NCBI GenBank assembly: GCA_049514215.1
Contig: JBEKVI010000016.1
Location: 1-64,000, forward strand
Direction of reading: 5' to 3'
From: BOG-994 sp049514215
Lineage (GTDB): Bacteria; Pseudomonadota; Gammaproteobacteria; Burkholderiales; Burkholderiaceae_D
DNA length: 64,000 nucleotides
The notes under the pieces are model-generated. The model had not been told where the DNA came from, searched no databases, and worked only from the letters and a program-made list of their open reading frames with translations. Positions 7,531-16,506 of the stretch are shown here, one piece after another (position 1 is the stretch's first letter; each line of letters begins with the position of its first letter). The translations under genes and the position numbers were made by a program.

Positions 7531-9042
7531 ATGTCCTTTCCGCTTTATCTGACCGCAGAATTACGCGTGCTCGAGGCCACTGCCCAAGCCGGCCTGGCGC
7601 CGGGAGCCTTGATGGACCTCGCGGGCGCAAGCATTGCCGCCCGCGCCCTGGAGAAGGCGTCCGATCGGGGAGGGTCGCTCCTGATTCTCGCCGGCCCCGG
7701 AAACAACGGGGGTGATGCCCTGACCGCAGCGACGCTGCTGCGCCAGCGGGGGGTGTCCGTGCGGGTGGCCCTCTTGGACGCGGCAAGCGTCTATCACGGG
7801 GACGCGGCACGCGCGTGGCAGCACTACCTGGAAAGCGGGGGCGAGGCGGTCCAGACCCTCGAATTCGCAGGCGCTAGCATCGTCATTGATGGCCTCTTTG
7901 GCATCGGCCTTAACAAGCCCGTCGCGGAGCACGCCGCCCACTGGATCGCTCGCGTCAACGAATGGCAGCAGAAGACGCGGCGCCCGGTGCTTGCGATCGA
8001 TATTCCAAGTGGCCTTGCCGCCGATACCGGCGCGATACTGGGCGCATCCATCCGTGCCACGCACACGGTGAGCTTTCTGGGAGCCAAACCCGGTCTTTAT
8101 ACCAATGACGGGCCCGATTGCTCTGGCGAGATCACCATTGACCTGCTTGGCACCAAGCCATTGGGCCATGTCGGATTTCTCACCGGTCCCGCGGACTTCG
8201 CTGCGGCGCTTAAAGCGCGCGCGCGCAACAGCAACAAAGGTCAGTTCGGCAACCTGGGTATCTTTGCGGGCTCGCGCGGGATGGTGGGCGCAGCCCTCCT
8301 GTGTTCACGGATGGCACTTTATGGCGGCGCAGGTCGCGTCTACGTCGCGCCTCCCGGGCACGATCCTGGGTTCGTGGACTGGCTCCACCCCGAACTCATG
8401 GTCCGGTCCGACTTTGCCGGTCTCAAGCTTGCAGCGGGCGTGGCCGGCCCAGGACTGGGCGAACCGCTCCCCGACCCGGCGACGTTGGACAGCCTTATTG
8501 AAGACCCCATCCCGTTGGTACTGGATGCCGATGCGCTTAACGCCGTGGCCAAAAACACAAGCTTGCGCGCGTCGGTCCGCGCGCGTGGTGCAGCCACCGT
8601 CCTCACTCCTCACCCGCTTGAAGCGGCGCGTCTGCTCGGTTCCGACGTAGCGAACGTCCAGCGTGACCGTATTGCTGCAGCGTTGCGGCTCGCACGCGAG
8701 TTCCAGGCCCACGTGGTGCTCAAGGGCGCGGGAACCGTCGTTGCATCGCCCGAGCAGAGCTGGGCCATCAATCCGACGGGAAACCCAGGACTCGCGGCAC
8801 CGGGCACGGGTGATGTGCTCGCCGGTCTTTTGGGCGCGCTGCTCGCGCAAGGCTGGGGTGCATGGCACGCGGCCTTAGGAGCGGTGTACCTGCACGGGGC
8901 AGCCGCTGACCAGCTGGTCGCGGGCGGCCGTGGCCCCGTGGGCCTCAGCGCTTCCGAGTTGATCGAGACGATCCGTGCGCAGTTAAATACGCACATCGCG
9001 GCGCACGAGGCTCAAGTGCCCCAGGACGCGCGCGGGGGCTAA
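7531..9042 (+). CDS. nnr: Bifunctional NAD(P)H-hydrate epimerase / ADP-dependent dehydratase
   Basis: A 503-residue repair enzyme that epimerises and dehydrates damaged NAD(P)HX back to NAD(P)H. The N-terminal YjeF_N epimerase domain (about 1-210) carries LILAGPGNNGGDALTAA and VIDGLFGIGLNKPV. The C-terminal ADP-dependent dehydratase domain (about 225-490) carries GNLGIFAGSRGMVGAALL, PLVLDADALNAVA, TVLTPHPLEAARLLG and NPGLAAPGTGDVLAGLLGA. The length equals fused homologues such as E. coli YjeF/Nnr. A GGCAGGAAACCC ribosome-binding region precedes the ATG. It appears to be a single-gene unit. Confidence 0.95.
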   Translation: MSFPLYLTAELRVLEATAQAGLAPGALMDLAGASIAARALEKASDRGGSLLILAGPGNNGGDALTAATLLRQRGVSVRVALLDAASVYHGDAARAWQHYLESGGEAVQTLEFAGASIVIDGLFGIGLNKPVAEHAAHWIARVNEWQQKTRRPVLAIDIPSGLAADTGAILGASIRATHTVSFLGAKPGLYTNDGPDCSGEITIDLLGTKPLGHVGFLTGPADFAAALKARARNSNKGQFGNLGIFAGSRGMVGAALLCSRMALYGGAGRVYVAPPGHDPGFVDWLHPELMVRSDFAGLKLAAGVAGPGLGEPLPDPATLDSLIEDPIPLVLDADALNAVAKNTSLRASVRARGAATVLTPHPLEAARLLGSDVANVQRDRIAAALRLAREFQAHVVLKGAGTVVASPEQSWAINPTGNPGLAAPGTGDVLAGLLGALLAQGWGAWHAALGAVYLHGAAADQLVAGGRGPVGLSASELIETIRAQLNTHIAAHEAQVPQDARGG

Positions 9043-9061
9043 CCCGTCTTTGGAGAGCGGG

Positions 9062-9742
9062 CTACGGGTCGAGCGCCGCGATGCGCCCGGCTGCGAGCGT
9101 GATGCGACGCGCACAGCGCGCTGCGATGGCGAGGTCGTGCGTGACCAACACCAGTGTCGAGCCACGGTCCCGGTTCAGTTCGAACATCAGGTCCATGACG
9201 CCCGCTCCTGTGACCGCATCGAGACTTCCGGTGGGTTCATCGGCGAGGAGAATCTGCGGCTCCGTTACGAATGCGCGCGCCAGGGCGACGCGCTGCTGCT
9301 CCCCGCCCGAGAGCGTCTTCGGATAGTGCCGAACCCGCTCGCTAAGCCCGACCCTCTGCAGAATCGCCAGGCTGCGCTCCCTGGCATTGTGAGCCCCCTG
9401 AAGTTCCAAGGGCAGCATGACGTTTTCGAGGGCGTTCAGATGCGGCAGGAGCTGAAACGACTGGAATACAAATCCCACCTTGCGCGCGCGCAGCAATGCC
9501 CGACCATCCTCGTTGAGCGCCTGCACGTCCGCTCCCGCCAGATGAACCGATCCCCGCGAAGGCTGGTCCAAACCCGCAATGAGGCCCAGCAGGGTCGATT
9601 TCCCCGAACCCGATGCCCCGACGATGGCCACCGTCTGACCCGCTGCGACAACAAAGCTAATATTGTCGAGTATCGTCAGGGTGCCGATGGCATCCGTGAC
9701 CTCTTTGCCAAGGCCCTCAACGGCGATCACTATTTCACTCAT
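9062..9742 (-). CDS. ybbA: ABC transporter ATP-binding protein YbbA
   Basis: A 226-residue ATPase of the LolD/MacB/YbbA group. Walker A is GASGSGKSTLLGLIAG near residue 43-50, the signature is LSGGEQQRVALARAFV, Walker B is ILLADEPTGSLD, and the H-loop is LVLVTHDLAIA. YbbA proteins work with a large FtsX-like permease, YbbP. Here the probable partner is not adjacent but at 58.9-61.4 kb. The neighbour on the other strand is tesA, whose ATG overlaps the ybbA ATG by two bases, so each promoter must lie inside the other gene. The ybbA/tesA divergent pairing is a familiar arrangement in enteric bacteria and supports the name. Confidence 0.88.
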   Translation of the reverse strand: MSEIVIAVEGLGKEVTDAIGTLTILDNISFVVAAGQTVAIVGASGSGKSTLLGLIAGLDQPSRGSVHLAGADVQALNEDGRALLRARKVGFVFQSFQLLPHLNALENVMLPLELQGAHNARERSLAILQRVGLSERVRHYPKTLSGGEQQRVALARAFVTEPQILLADEPTGSLDAVTGAGVMDLMFELNRDRGSTLVLVTHDLAIAARCARRITLAAGRIAALDP

Positions 9743-10400
9743 GATAAGAAGTCAATGCAGGTGCCGCATCCTCGTCTGGCTCGGGATCATTGCGCCGCTC
9801 GTGTGGGGAATCGCGACAACTTCAGCCGCTCAGACCGTTCGCCCCATTGCTGCAAGAACCATTCTCGTGGTGGGCGACAGCATCTCGGCGGAATATGGAC
9901 TGCCTCGCGATACGGGGTGGGTTAAATTGCTACGCGACCGCCTGCAGGAACAACACAAGGATTATAGCGTGGTCAACGCGAGCATCAGCGGCGACACCAG
10001 CGCAGGCGGCGCTGAACGCCTGCCCGAACTGCTCAGGAAGTTCTCGCCTAACGTGGTCATCATCGAGCTTGGGGGCAATGATGGCCTACGAGGTTTGCAA
10101 CTGAGCACTTTCGAGGCCAACCTCAGAAGCCTGATCCAGATGAGCCAGGCGGCACACGCCCAGGTCCTGCTCGTGGGAATGCAGCTGCCTCCCAACTACG
10201 GGCGCGACTTCACGACACGATTCGCCGATCTTTACCCGGCGCTGGCTAAGCAATACCACACGGCGCTGGTGCCGTTTTTCTTTGCCGGCTTCGCAGACCA
10301 GCTCGATCTGTTTCAGGCCGACCGGATTCATCCCACCCAGGCTGCCCAGCCTCGTCTGTTGGCCAACGTCTGGCCCTACCTCGCGCCGCTTGTCCCGTAA
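9741..10400 (+). CDS. tesA: Arylesterase / lysophospholipase TesA (SGNH hydrolase)
   Basis: A 219-residue periplasmic SGNH hydrolase. A signal peptide (about residues 1-30, hydrophobic LVWLGIIAPLVWGIATTSAA) precedes the mature enzyme. Block I is ILVVGDSISAEYGL with nucleophile Ser47, block II contains NASISGDTSAGG, block III is IELGGNDGLRG, and the catalytic Asp/His pair is in DRIHPTQAAQP near the end. The size matches E. coli TesA (208). The ATG at 9741 is chosen because it opens the signal peptide. Substrates of the family are acyl esters, acyl-CoA thioesters and lysophospholipids. Confidence 0.9.
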   Translation: MIRSQCRCRILVWLGIIAPLVWGIATTSAAQTVRPIAARTILVVGDSISAEYGLPRDTGWVKLLRDRLQEQHKDYSVVNASISGDTSAGGAERLPELLRKFSPNVVIIELGGNDGLRGLQLSTFEANLRSLIQMSQAAHAQVLLVGMQLPPNYGRDFTTRFADLYPALAKQYHTALVPFFFAGFADQLDLFQADRIHPTQAAQPRLLANVWPYLAPLVP

Positions 10401-10431
10401 AGCCGGCCGGCATCGGGAACAATGGACGGGC

Positions 10432-12720
10432 TCACACGCTGTCCTCGATGGGAAAAATCTTCGCTTGCGCGAGGAGGTCGCGCTGCAGCACCGCGTTAAA
10501 CACGATCGCATCGGCCTGATCGCGGTCGCAGATGAGTCCACGCAACAGTTCCAATCCAGCCTGTGTGCCCCAACGGGCCTTCAATTGGCGTCCGATCTCC
10601 GGAACCTCGGACAAGCCGACTTGAGGCGTCTTCTGTTCGAGCGGCTCGTCCCAGCCCGCCATGGAGCGCTTGTAGCGGCGGCTGAAGTGATCAGCGAGCG
10701 CTTCATACACCGGCCGCTTGTTGACTTCCCGATAGAGCGCGAAAAGCATGAGCCACATGAGGGTCGGGATGCTCTCGTCGCGCAAGACGTACTGACGCAA
10801 GACCGCGATCGCCTTGGTCGGCTCGTGCCCCGCGTGCAATTCGCTCGCCTGTTCGATCGCCGCGGCAAACTGCAGCAGCCGAAACTGCAGCGAAGCCTGC
10901 TCGCCTGAGCCAACGGGTGTGCCCGAGGTCCCCGAGGAGGCCTCGTCCAGTCGCAGGATCGTGTCCGGTCCCATACTTTTGGGCTCGACCGGACGCGGTG
11001 CATTCGGAGACGGAAGTTCGAACTCGAGCGGCTGCAGTTTCGGGATTGGCGCGGGTGTGGCGGACGGCGGGCCTCCGGCCGAAGGCGCTGGTGCGGGAGC
11101 GCCCGATGCAGGATTGGTGACTTCGGGCAGATCGAGGTTGAAGTCGATGGCCGAACGCGTGAGTTCGGTGTTCTCGACGCGCTCATTAAGCGAGGCGAGC
11201 GGATTCGAGACGATGCCAAAAGGCGCCGCCGTCCCGGATTTGGTCGGGTTGGTCGGCGGGGTCGACGCTGCCGGTGCAGCCGGGCGCGCCGGGGAAGTTC
11301 CAGGAGTCGGCCTTGGGGCTGCGCTGGGAGGAGCGCCGGAAGGCGCAGGCCGCGGCGCAGGCGGAACCGGCGCTCGTGGGGCCGTGCCCAGCGGGCTTGG
11401 CGCGCTCCGGGCGGGTGGTGCAACGCTGGGCAGACCCGCAGGTCTGACGCGAGAAGGAGGCGCGGTCGCAGGACGCGCCGCAGGCGGTCGCATCGCGCTG
11501 GCCGCAGCCAGTCCCGGGGTGGTGTTGTCCTCCTCGGCGATGGGAGCACCCAGAGCAATGGAACTCGGTGGCCTTGCCGCGGCCCTGCCCGCCTGCGCGA
11601 GTTGCGACTGTTCCCACCAAGGACTGAGGGTGTTTTCTGCCTGAACAGTCCGATAGCGCCAAATGAACCACGCTGCGATGGCAAGCCCCAACAGGGCGCA
11701 GGCGGCCAGCAGCCAGATCAGCCATTCGGATATGTGGCTCTGTTCCAGGCTTTGGCTTCGGTCCTGGGCTTCCTTGACCTGTTGACGCAGTACCGCAACG
11801 TCGGTCGCGAGCTCCTTGGCGCGCTTCTGCAAGTCCTGTTCTCGGGGCGAGACGGCGCTCTCGGGTTCCTGGCCATTCAAGAGCGCCATGAGGCGCGCCT
11901 GGAGCGCACGCAACTCCGCCAGGCGTGCGGCATCGGGCGGCCCGCCCTCGTCGGACAGTCCGAGATCCAAGGCCATCCGAAGGTCGGGACTGTCGGCCGG
12001 ACGCGACAAATGCAGCCGGTCGCCCCGACCCGCATCCGGTACCGGAGCCAGCGCAACGTCCACCGGCTCAGACGGAGCGATCCGATTTACCGGCGCGGGG
12101 TTGGTAGGCGCGAGTGCCGCGGGTGCCCCGCGTCGTGCTGTGGAGTCGGCTTTCGAAGGACGCACAGGACCAGCCGCTGCGGCAGACGCGGTCTGGTCCT
12201 CCACCGGATGCGAAGAGCTCGCAGCGGCACGCCGGCTACCGGCTAAGGCATTGGCTCCCGAGCGTAGCGGTCGGGGTGCCTGGGTCGGCGCAACGTTCGT
12301 GACGGCAGGCGCTGGAGACAGGTCGGTCGCAGGCGCGCTCGCTAGAGCCGCGGGAGCAGCGAGCGCTGCCGGATTGACCAGCAGCACATATTCCCGGGTA
12401 ACCGGCGAGCCGCATCCGGCCGAGAGCACCAGTGCCACCGCCGGGTCATCGACCGCGTGGCCGCTTGTAACGTGGATATAGGTGCCATGCTCATCGGTGA
12501 CGAGTTCGGCATGTAGGCCAACCGGCGGAGGCAGATCCTCGCGGCCGCGCACCTGAACGCAGCCCACGTCTTCTCCGTTGGCAGCGTTCACGGCGACCTT
12601 CACGTCTAGACTTTGGCCGAGGCCTGAATTGAGCTGCGCGGCGCCTAAGCCCATCGCCCCCGCAGGAGAGCAGGCCATTGCGGCAAGCAGCGCCAGGCCA
12701 TATTGGACGAGGCTACGCAT
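10432..12720 (-). CDS. FimV-like inner-membrane protein (type IV pilus/polarity family)
   Basis: A 762-residue protein with FimV architecture. It has a signal peptide (MRSLVQYGLALLAAMACSPAGA), then the FimV N-terminal domain GLGAAQLNSGLGQSLDVKVAV...TREYVLLVNP. An Ala/Pro-rich linker and a predicted coiled coil (about 268-328) lead to a transmembrane helix (about 332-355, WLIWLLAACALLGLAIAAWF). A long Pro/Ala-rich cytoplasmic segment and a conserved C-terminal helical domain containing LLQFAAAIEQASELHAGHEPTKAIAVLRQYV follow. No LysM repeat is evident. The ATG at 12720 is preferred since it opens the signal peptide; an in-frame ATG at 12786 would add 22 residues. FimV proteins help assemble type IV pili or organise the pole; no pilus genes are nearby. 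The cytoplasmic linker is low-complexity. Confidence 0.75.
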   Translation of the reverse strand: MRSLVQYGLALLAAMACSPAGAMGLGAAQLNSGLGQSLDVKVAVNAANGEDVGCVQVRGREDLPPPVGLHAELVTDEHGTYIHVTSGHAVDDPAVALVLSAGCGSPVTREYVLLVNPAALAAPAALASAPATDLSPAPAVTNVAPTQAPRPLRSGANALAGSRRAAASSSHPVEDQTASAAAAGPVRPSKADSTARRGAPAALAPTNPAPVNRIAPSEPVDVALAPVPDAGRGDRLHLSRPADSPDLRMALDLGLSDEGGPPDAARLAELRALQARLMALLNGQEPESAVSPREQDLQKRAKELATDVAVLRQQVKEAQDRSQSLEQSHISEWLIWLLAACALLGLAIAAWFIWRYRTVQAENTLSPWWEQSQLAQAGRAAARPPSSIALGAPIAEEDNTTPGLAAASAMRPPAARPATAPPSRVRPAGLPSVAPPARSAPSPLGTAPRAPVPPAPRPAPSGAPPSAAPRPTPGTSPARPAAPAASTPPTNPTKSGTAAPFGIVSNPLASLNERVENTELTRSAIDFNLDLPEVTNPASGAPAPAPSAGGPPSATPAPIPKLQPLEFELPSPNAPRPVEPKSMGPDTILRLDEASSGTSGTPVGSGEQASLQFRLLQFAAAIEQASELHAGHEPTKAIAVLRQYVLRDESIPTLMWLMLFALYREVNKRPVYEALADHFSRRYKRSMAGWDEPLEQKTPQVGLSEVPEIGRQLKARWGTQAGLELLRGLICDRDQADAIVFNAVLQRDLLAQAKIFPIEDSV

Positions 12721-12953
12721 GGGAGCAAATCGACAGAAAACGGGCTTCGGCAACAATAATGGATTGCAAAGGAAACGATCAGACATGCGCTAGGACACTA
12801 GTCCGTTCGCTGCTATCCCGGATATCTGCGCGCGTACCCCCAAAAATGGTCGGCCTCGTTAGGGTCATCATATTGTGTACCAGCCGGGATTGTGCCCGAA
12901 TCCTGGCCCCTTGGACAGATTAGGTGCCCCTAGTGTCCGATGCGCGCCACCTT

Positions 12954-14111
12954 CTAGACATGAATCAATTCGCCGGATCGCGCCAGGCCCCGACCGATAA
13001 TGATCTGCTGGATCTGGCTGGTTCCTTCGAAGATCCGAAACAGGCGCACATCCCGGTAGAAGCGCTCGATCGCATAGTCGCTGATGTATCCGGCGCCGCC
13101 ATGGGCCTGCACACAACGGTCGGCGACACGACCGCACATCTCCGAGGCGAACAGCTTGCAGCAGGAGGCATGCAGGGAAACATCCTCCCCCGCGTCGCGC
13201 CGGCGTGCCGCGTCGCTGACCATGGTGCGAGCTGCGTAGAGTTCCGCCTGCGAGTCCGCCAGTAAGGCCGCCACCAGCTGAAAGTCGATGATCGCCTGCC
13301 CAAACTGCTTGCGTTCGCGGGTATAGCGCACCGTATCGGCGAGCATACGGGTTGCACTGCCGACGCACGCTGCGGCAATCGTCAAGCGCCCCTTGTCGAG
13401 CACTTTCATCGCGGTCTTGAATCCCTGCCCCTCCTTGCCGCCGATCAGGTTGGCCGCCGGGACACGACAGTTCTCGAAAATGACGTCGGCCGTGTGAGCC
13501 CCCTTTTGCCCCATTTTCTTGTCCGGCTTGCCCACCGAGAGTCCTGGGGTATCGCGCTCGACGACAAAGGCGGACACGCCTGCCGCACCGGGGCCGCCGG
13601 TGCGAGCCATGAGGGTGAACAGACCCGCCTCGGGCGCGTTGGTGATGTAACGCTTGGTACCGTTGACGATGTAGTCATCCCCGTCTTTGACGGCGCTCGT
13701 GGTCAGCGCGGCTGCGTCAGAGCCCGCCCCAGGCTCGGTGAGAGCAAAGGAGCCAATCAGCTCGCCCGAGGCCAGGCGTGGAAGATATTTTGTGCGTTGC
13801 TCGGGCGTGCCGTCGATGACGATGCCCTGCGAGCCGATCCCATTGTTGGTCCCCATGATCGAACGAAATGCGGGGGAGGCCTGTGTGAGCTCGAAGGTGA
13901 CTTCGACCTCCTCTTCCATGCTCAGACCGTAGCCCCCGAATTCCTCCGGTACGGTCAGGCCGAACAGCCCCAGTTCCCGCATCTGCGCTAGGATCGCGGC
14001 TGGGATCGAATCCGTCTCGGCGACTTCGTTTTCGATGGGAATGAGCCGTTCGCGAACGAAGCGGGCAATGCTGTCGAGCAAGATGCGCTGGGTTTCCGAA
14101 TCACGGATCAT
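12954..14111 (-). CDS. Acyl-CoA dehydrogenase
   Basis: A 385-residue FAD flavoenzyme that introduces the alpha-beta double bond in acyl-CoA. The ATG at 14111 has a strong AAGGAGG site 6 bases upstream, which decides the start. Signature 1 is GSFALTEPGAGSDAAAL, signature 2 is QAHGGAGYISDYAIERFYRDVRLFRIFEGTSQIQ split across the C-terminus. The catalytic base is Glu362 in the FEGT motif, as in short/medium-chain enzymes. The divergent 3-hydroxyacyl-CoA dehydrogenase begins about 95 bp away, so the two probably share a control region. Confidence 0.92.
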   Translation of the reverse strand: MIRDSETQRILLDSIARFVRERLIPIENEVAETDSIPAAILAQMRELGLFGLTVPEEFGGYGLSMEEEVEVTFELTQASPAFRSIMGTNNGIGSQGIVIDGTPEQRTKYLPRLASGELIGSFALTEPGAGSDAAALTTSAVKDGDDYIVNGTKRYITNAPEAGLFTLMARTGGPGAAGVSAFVVERDTPGLSVGKPDKKMGQKGAHTADVIFENCRVPAANLIGGKEGQGFKTAMKVLDKGRLTIAAACVGSATRMLADTVRYTRERKQFGQAIIDFQLVAALLADSQAELYAARTMVSDAARRRDAGEDVSLHASCCKLFASEMCGRVADRCVQAHGGAGYISDYAIERFYRDVRLFRIFEGTSQIQQIIIGRGLARSGELIHV

Positions 14112-14205
14112 GATCCCTCCTTGTGATTCATGGTGCATCCGCTAAAATCGGGTGTCAAATTCTCCGCCTCTTCCCCTCCTTAGGACGCTACCGGCCCAGA
14201 CCTCT

Positions 14206-15720
14206 ATGACTTTTGATCCGCGCTCACACGAACTTCAGATGGGAATCGTCGGATCGGGTGCCATGGGACGCGGCATCGCCCAGATTGCGGCGCAGGCCGG
14301 CATTACGGTCCTGCTGTTTGACACCAATGCGGACGCCGTGGCGCTGGCCCGGCGCAGCATCGGCGAAGCTCTCGAGAAACTGGTAGGCAAAGGCAAGCTG
14401 GAAGCCAGCGCGGCCACAGCCGCGCTCGAACGCCTAAAGCCTGTGGCGGCTTTGTCCGAACTTTCGGCAGCGCAGGTCATCGTCGAGGCAATCGTGGAGA
14501 AACTCGAGAGCAAGCGCGAACTGTTCGCCGCGCTCGAGGCCTGCGTTGCCGCCGAGGTCGTGCTTGCGTCGAACACCTCGTCGCTCTCCATCACGGCCAT
14601 AGCGAGCGTGGCCGAGCATCCCGAACGCATCGTGGGTTGGCATTTCTTCAATCCGGTTCCCCTCATGAAGGTCGTCGAGGTGGTCGACGGCCTTTCCTCG
14701 TCGCCGCAAGTCGGCGATGCGATGATGGAGCTCTCAAGACGCGTGGGCCACACGCCGGTGCGCGCCAAGGACACTCCGGGATTCATCGTCAACCATGCAG
14801 GACGCGGCTTCGGCACCGAGGCCTTGCGCATCGTGGGCGAAGGCGTGTGCGAGTTCGTCGACGTTGATCGGGTGATGCGGGAAGGATGCGGATTTCGCCT
14901 CGGACCCTTCGAACTGATGGACCTGACGTCGCTCGATGTGTCGCACCCCGTCATGGAGTCCATCTACCATCAATTCTACGAGGAACCGCGCTTTCGCCCT
15001 TCGGTGATCACGGCGCAGCGCTATGCGGGACGTGTCTGGGGACGCAAGACCCAGCGCGGCTTCTACGACTATTCCCCGTCGGCAGCTGCGGTCCCGGAAG
15101 CACCGCAGCCCGGGGCTCTGCCCAAGTCCGTGTGGATCAGTGCCGCCGATCCGGGCCGGCGCGAGCGCGTTCTCGCGGCGCTGGGCAGTTCCGCGCCGGT
15201 CACCGCACGTGCCGCAGAGGCGGCCGTGTGCGTGGTTCTGCCGCTGGGCGAGGACACCACCACCAGTGCCCTTGCAGAGGGGCTCGATCCACAGCGAACC
15301 GTGGCCCTGGATACGCTCGCCCCGCTCGGCAAACGCCTGACCCTCATGACCAACCCGAAGACCGCAACCGAGGTGCGCGACCAGGCGCATGCGCTCTTTG
15401 CGCAGAGCGGGGCCAACGTGACTGTGATCCGGGATTCGCCCGGCTTCATTGCGCAGCGCATCCTCGCGACCATCGTGAACATCGCAAGCGACATCGCGCA
15501 ACAGCAGATTGCGACCCCCTCGGACATCGACCTCGCCGTGCGGCTCGGCCTGAATTATCCCAACGGCCCGCTCGCGATGGGCGATGCCTTAGGCCCGGAG
15601 CGCGTGCTGACGATCTTGCGCAACCTCCAACAGTTCTATGGGGACCCGCGCTACCGCCCCTCGCCGTGGTTGATTCGCAGGGCGGCCCTGGGTATGTCGC
15701 TCACCGAGACGGGGACCTAG
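14206..15720 (+). CDS. 3-hydroxyacyl-CoA dehydrogenase (PaaH-like, two C-terminal domains)
   Basis: A 504-residue NAD-dependent dehydrogenase of the PaaH/PaaC type. The Rossmann motif is MGIVGSGAMGRGIAQIAAQAG, and SNTSSLSITAIA, GWHFFNPVPLMKVVEVV and RVGHTPVRAKDTPGFIVNHAGR mark the first 3HCDH domain with the catalytic His/Glu region. A second 3HCDH C-terminal domain is seen from VIRDSPGFIAQRILATIVN to the end. The ATG at 14206 fits the family N-terminus; a GTG at 14152 would add 18 residues of no clear homology. Followed after 1 bp by an enoyl-CoA hydratase gene. PaaH acts in phenylacetate degradation, but the other paa genes are not in view. Confidence 0.88.
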   Translation: MTFDPRSHELQMGIVGSGAMGRGIAQIAAQAGITVLLFDTNADAVALARRSIGEALEKLVGKGKLEASAATAALERLKPVAALSELSAAQVIVEAIVEKLESKRELFAALEACVAAEVVLASNTSSLSITAIASVAEHPERIVGWHFFNPVPLMKVVEVVDGLSSSPQVGDAMMELSRRVGHTPVRAKDTPGFIVNHAGRGFGTEALRIVGEGVCEFVDVDRVMREGCGFRLGPFELMDLTSLDVSHPVMESIYHQFYEEPRFRPSVITAQRYAGRVWGRKTQRGFYDYSPSAAAVPEAPQPGALPKSVWISAADPGRRERVLAALGSSAPVTARAAEAAVCVVLPLGEDTTTSALAEGLDPQRTVALDTLAPLGKRLTLMTNPKTATEVRDQAHALFAQSGANVTVIRDSPGFIAQRILATIVNIASDIAQQQIATPSDIDLAVRLGLNYPNGPLAMGDALGPERVLTILRNLQQFYGDPRYRPSPWLIRRAALGMSLTETGT

Positions 15721-15721
15721 C

Positions 15722-16498
15722 ATGGGCGCCGAAGTCCGCGTGGCGTACGAAGCAGGTGCCCTGGTCCTGACCTTGTCGAATCCGGGACTGCGCAATGCGC
15801 TCGCGCCTGAGATGTACGAGGCCCTCTTGCCTGCTTTCGAGCGCGCCGCCGCCGATCCTGGGGTTCACTGCGTCATCGTGACTGGCGCCGACGGATTCTT
15901 TTGCGCGGGCGGCAATCTGAATCGGCTTTTGGCCAATCGCAGTCAACCCAGGCAAGTGCAACAGGACTCGATCGCGAAGCTGCATTCCATGGTCAGAGCA
16001 CTTGCCGCCTGTCCGAAGCCGGTCATCGCCGCTGTTGAAGGGGCTGCCGCGGGTGCCGGGCTTTCGCTCGCCCTGGGGTGCGATATGATCGTCGCGAGCA
16101 CGTCGGCCAAGTTCGTGATGTCGTATGTGCAAGTGGGCCTCTCGCCTGACGGCGGCGGCTCCTGGCTTGCGAGTCACGCCCTGCCACGGCAAATTGCAAG
16201 CCAGATGCTGCTCATGGGCGAGCCCTTTACGTCCGCACGCCTCTACGATCTTGGGCTCGTCAATGAAGTGGTTTCCGATGGACTGGCCTTGTCCAGCGCC
16301 TTAAATCTTGCCTCCCGCCTCGAGAAGCTTTCGTCTCACGCGATTGCCCGCATCAAGGGCTTGATGGTCAAGGCCGCGTCCTCAAGCTTCGATGCGCACC
16401 TGGACGCCGAGCGGGATGCCTTCGTTGATTGCTTGCATCATCCCGACGCCGGCGTGGCGATCGAGGCGTTTCTTTCAAAGCGCTCCAAGCGCAACTGA
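15722..16498 (+). CDS. Enoyl-CoA hydratase/isomerase family protein
   Basis: A 258-residue crotonase-fold enzyme. Oxyanion-hole segments are DGFFCAGGNLNRL (about residues 57-68) and AAVEGAAAGAGLSLALGCDM (about 101-120). The second catalytic position region VQVGLSPDGGGSWLASHALPR carries Asp where many hydratases have Glu, so a hydrolase or isomerase role is possible; similar proteins are often annotated as an alternative oxepin-CoA hydrolase. It lies 1 bp after the 3-hydroxyacyl-CoA dehydrogenase gene and 8 bp before the next, forming one operon. Confidence 0.88.
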   Translation: MGAEVRVAYEAGALVLTLSNPGLRNALAPEMYEALLPAFERAAADPGVHCVIVTGADGFFCAGGNLNRLLANRSQPRQVQQDSIAKLHSMVRALAACPKPVIAAVEGAAAGAGLSLALGCDMIVASTSAKFVMSYVQVGLSPDGGGSWLASHALPRQIASQMLLMGEPFTSARLYDLGLVNEVVSDGLALSSALNLASRLEKLSSHAIARIKGLMVKAASSSFDAHLDAERDAFVDCLHHPDAGVAIEAFLSKRSKRN

Positions 16499-16506
16499 CA
16501 TCGGTC

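Noticed and set aside
10814..11644. 276-residue Gly/Ala-rich plus-strand frame
   Set aside because: It lies wholly antisense to the Pro/Ala-rich linker of the FimV-like gene; the low-complexity composition is the mirror of that linker.
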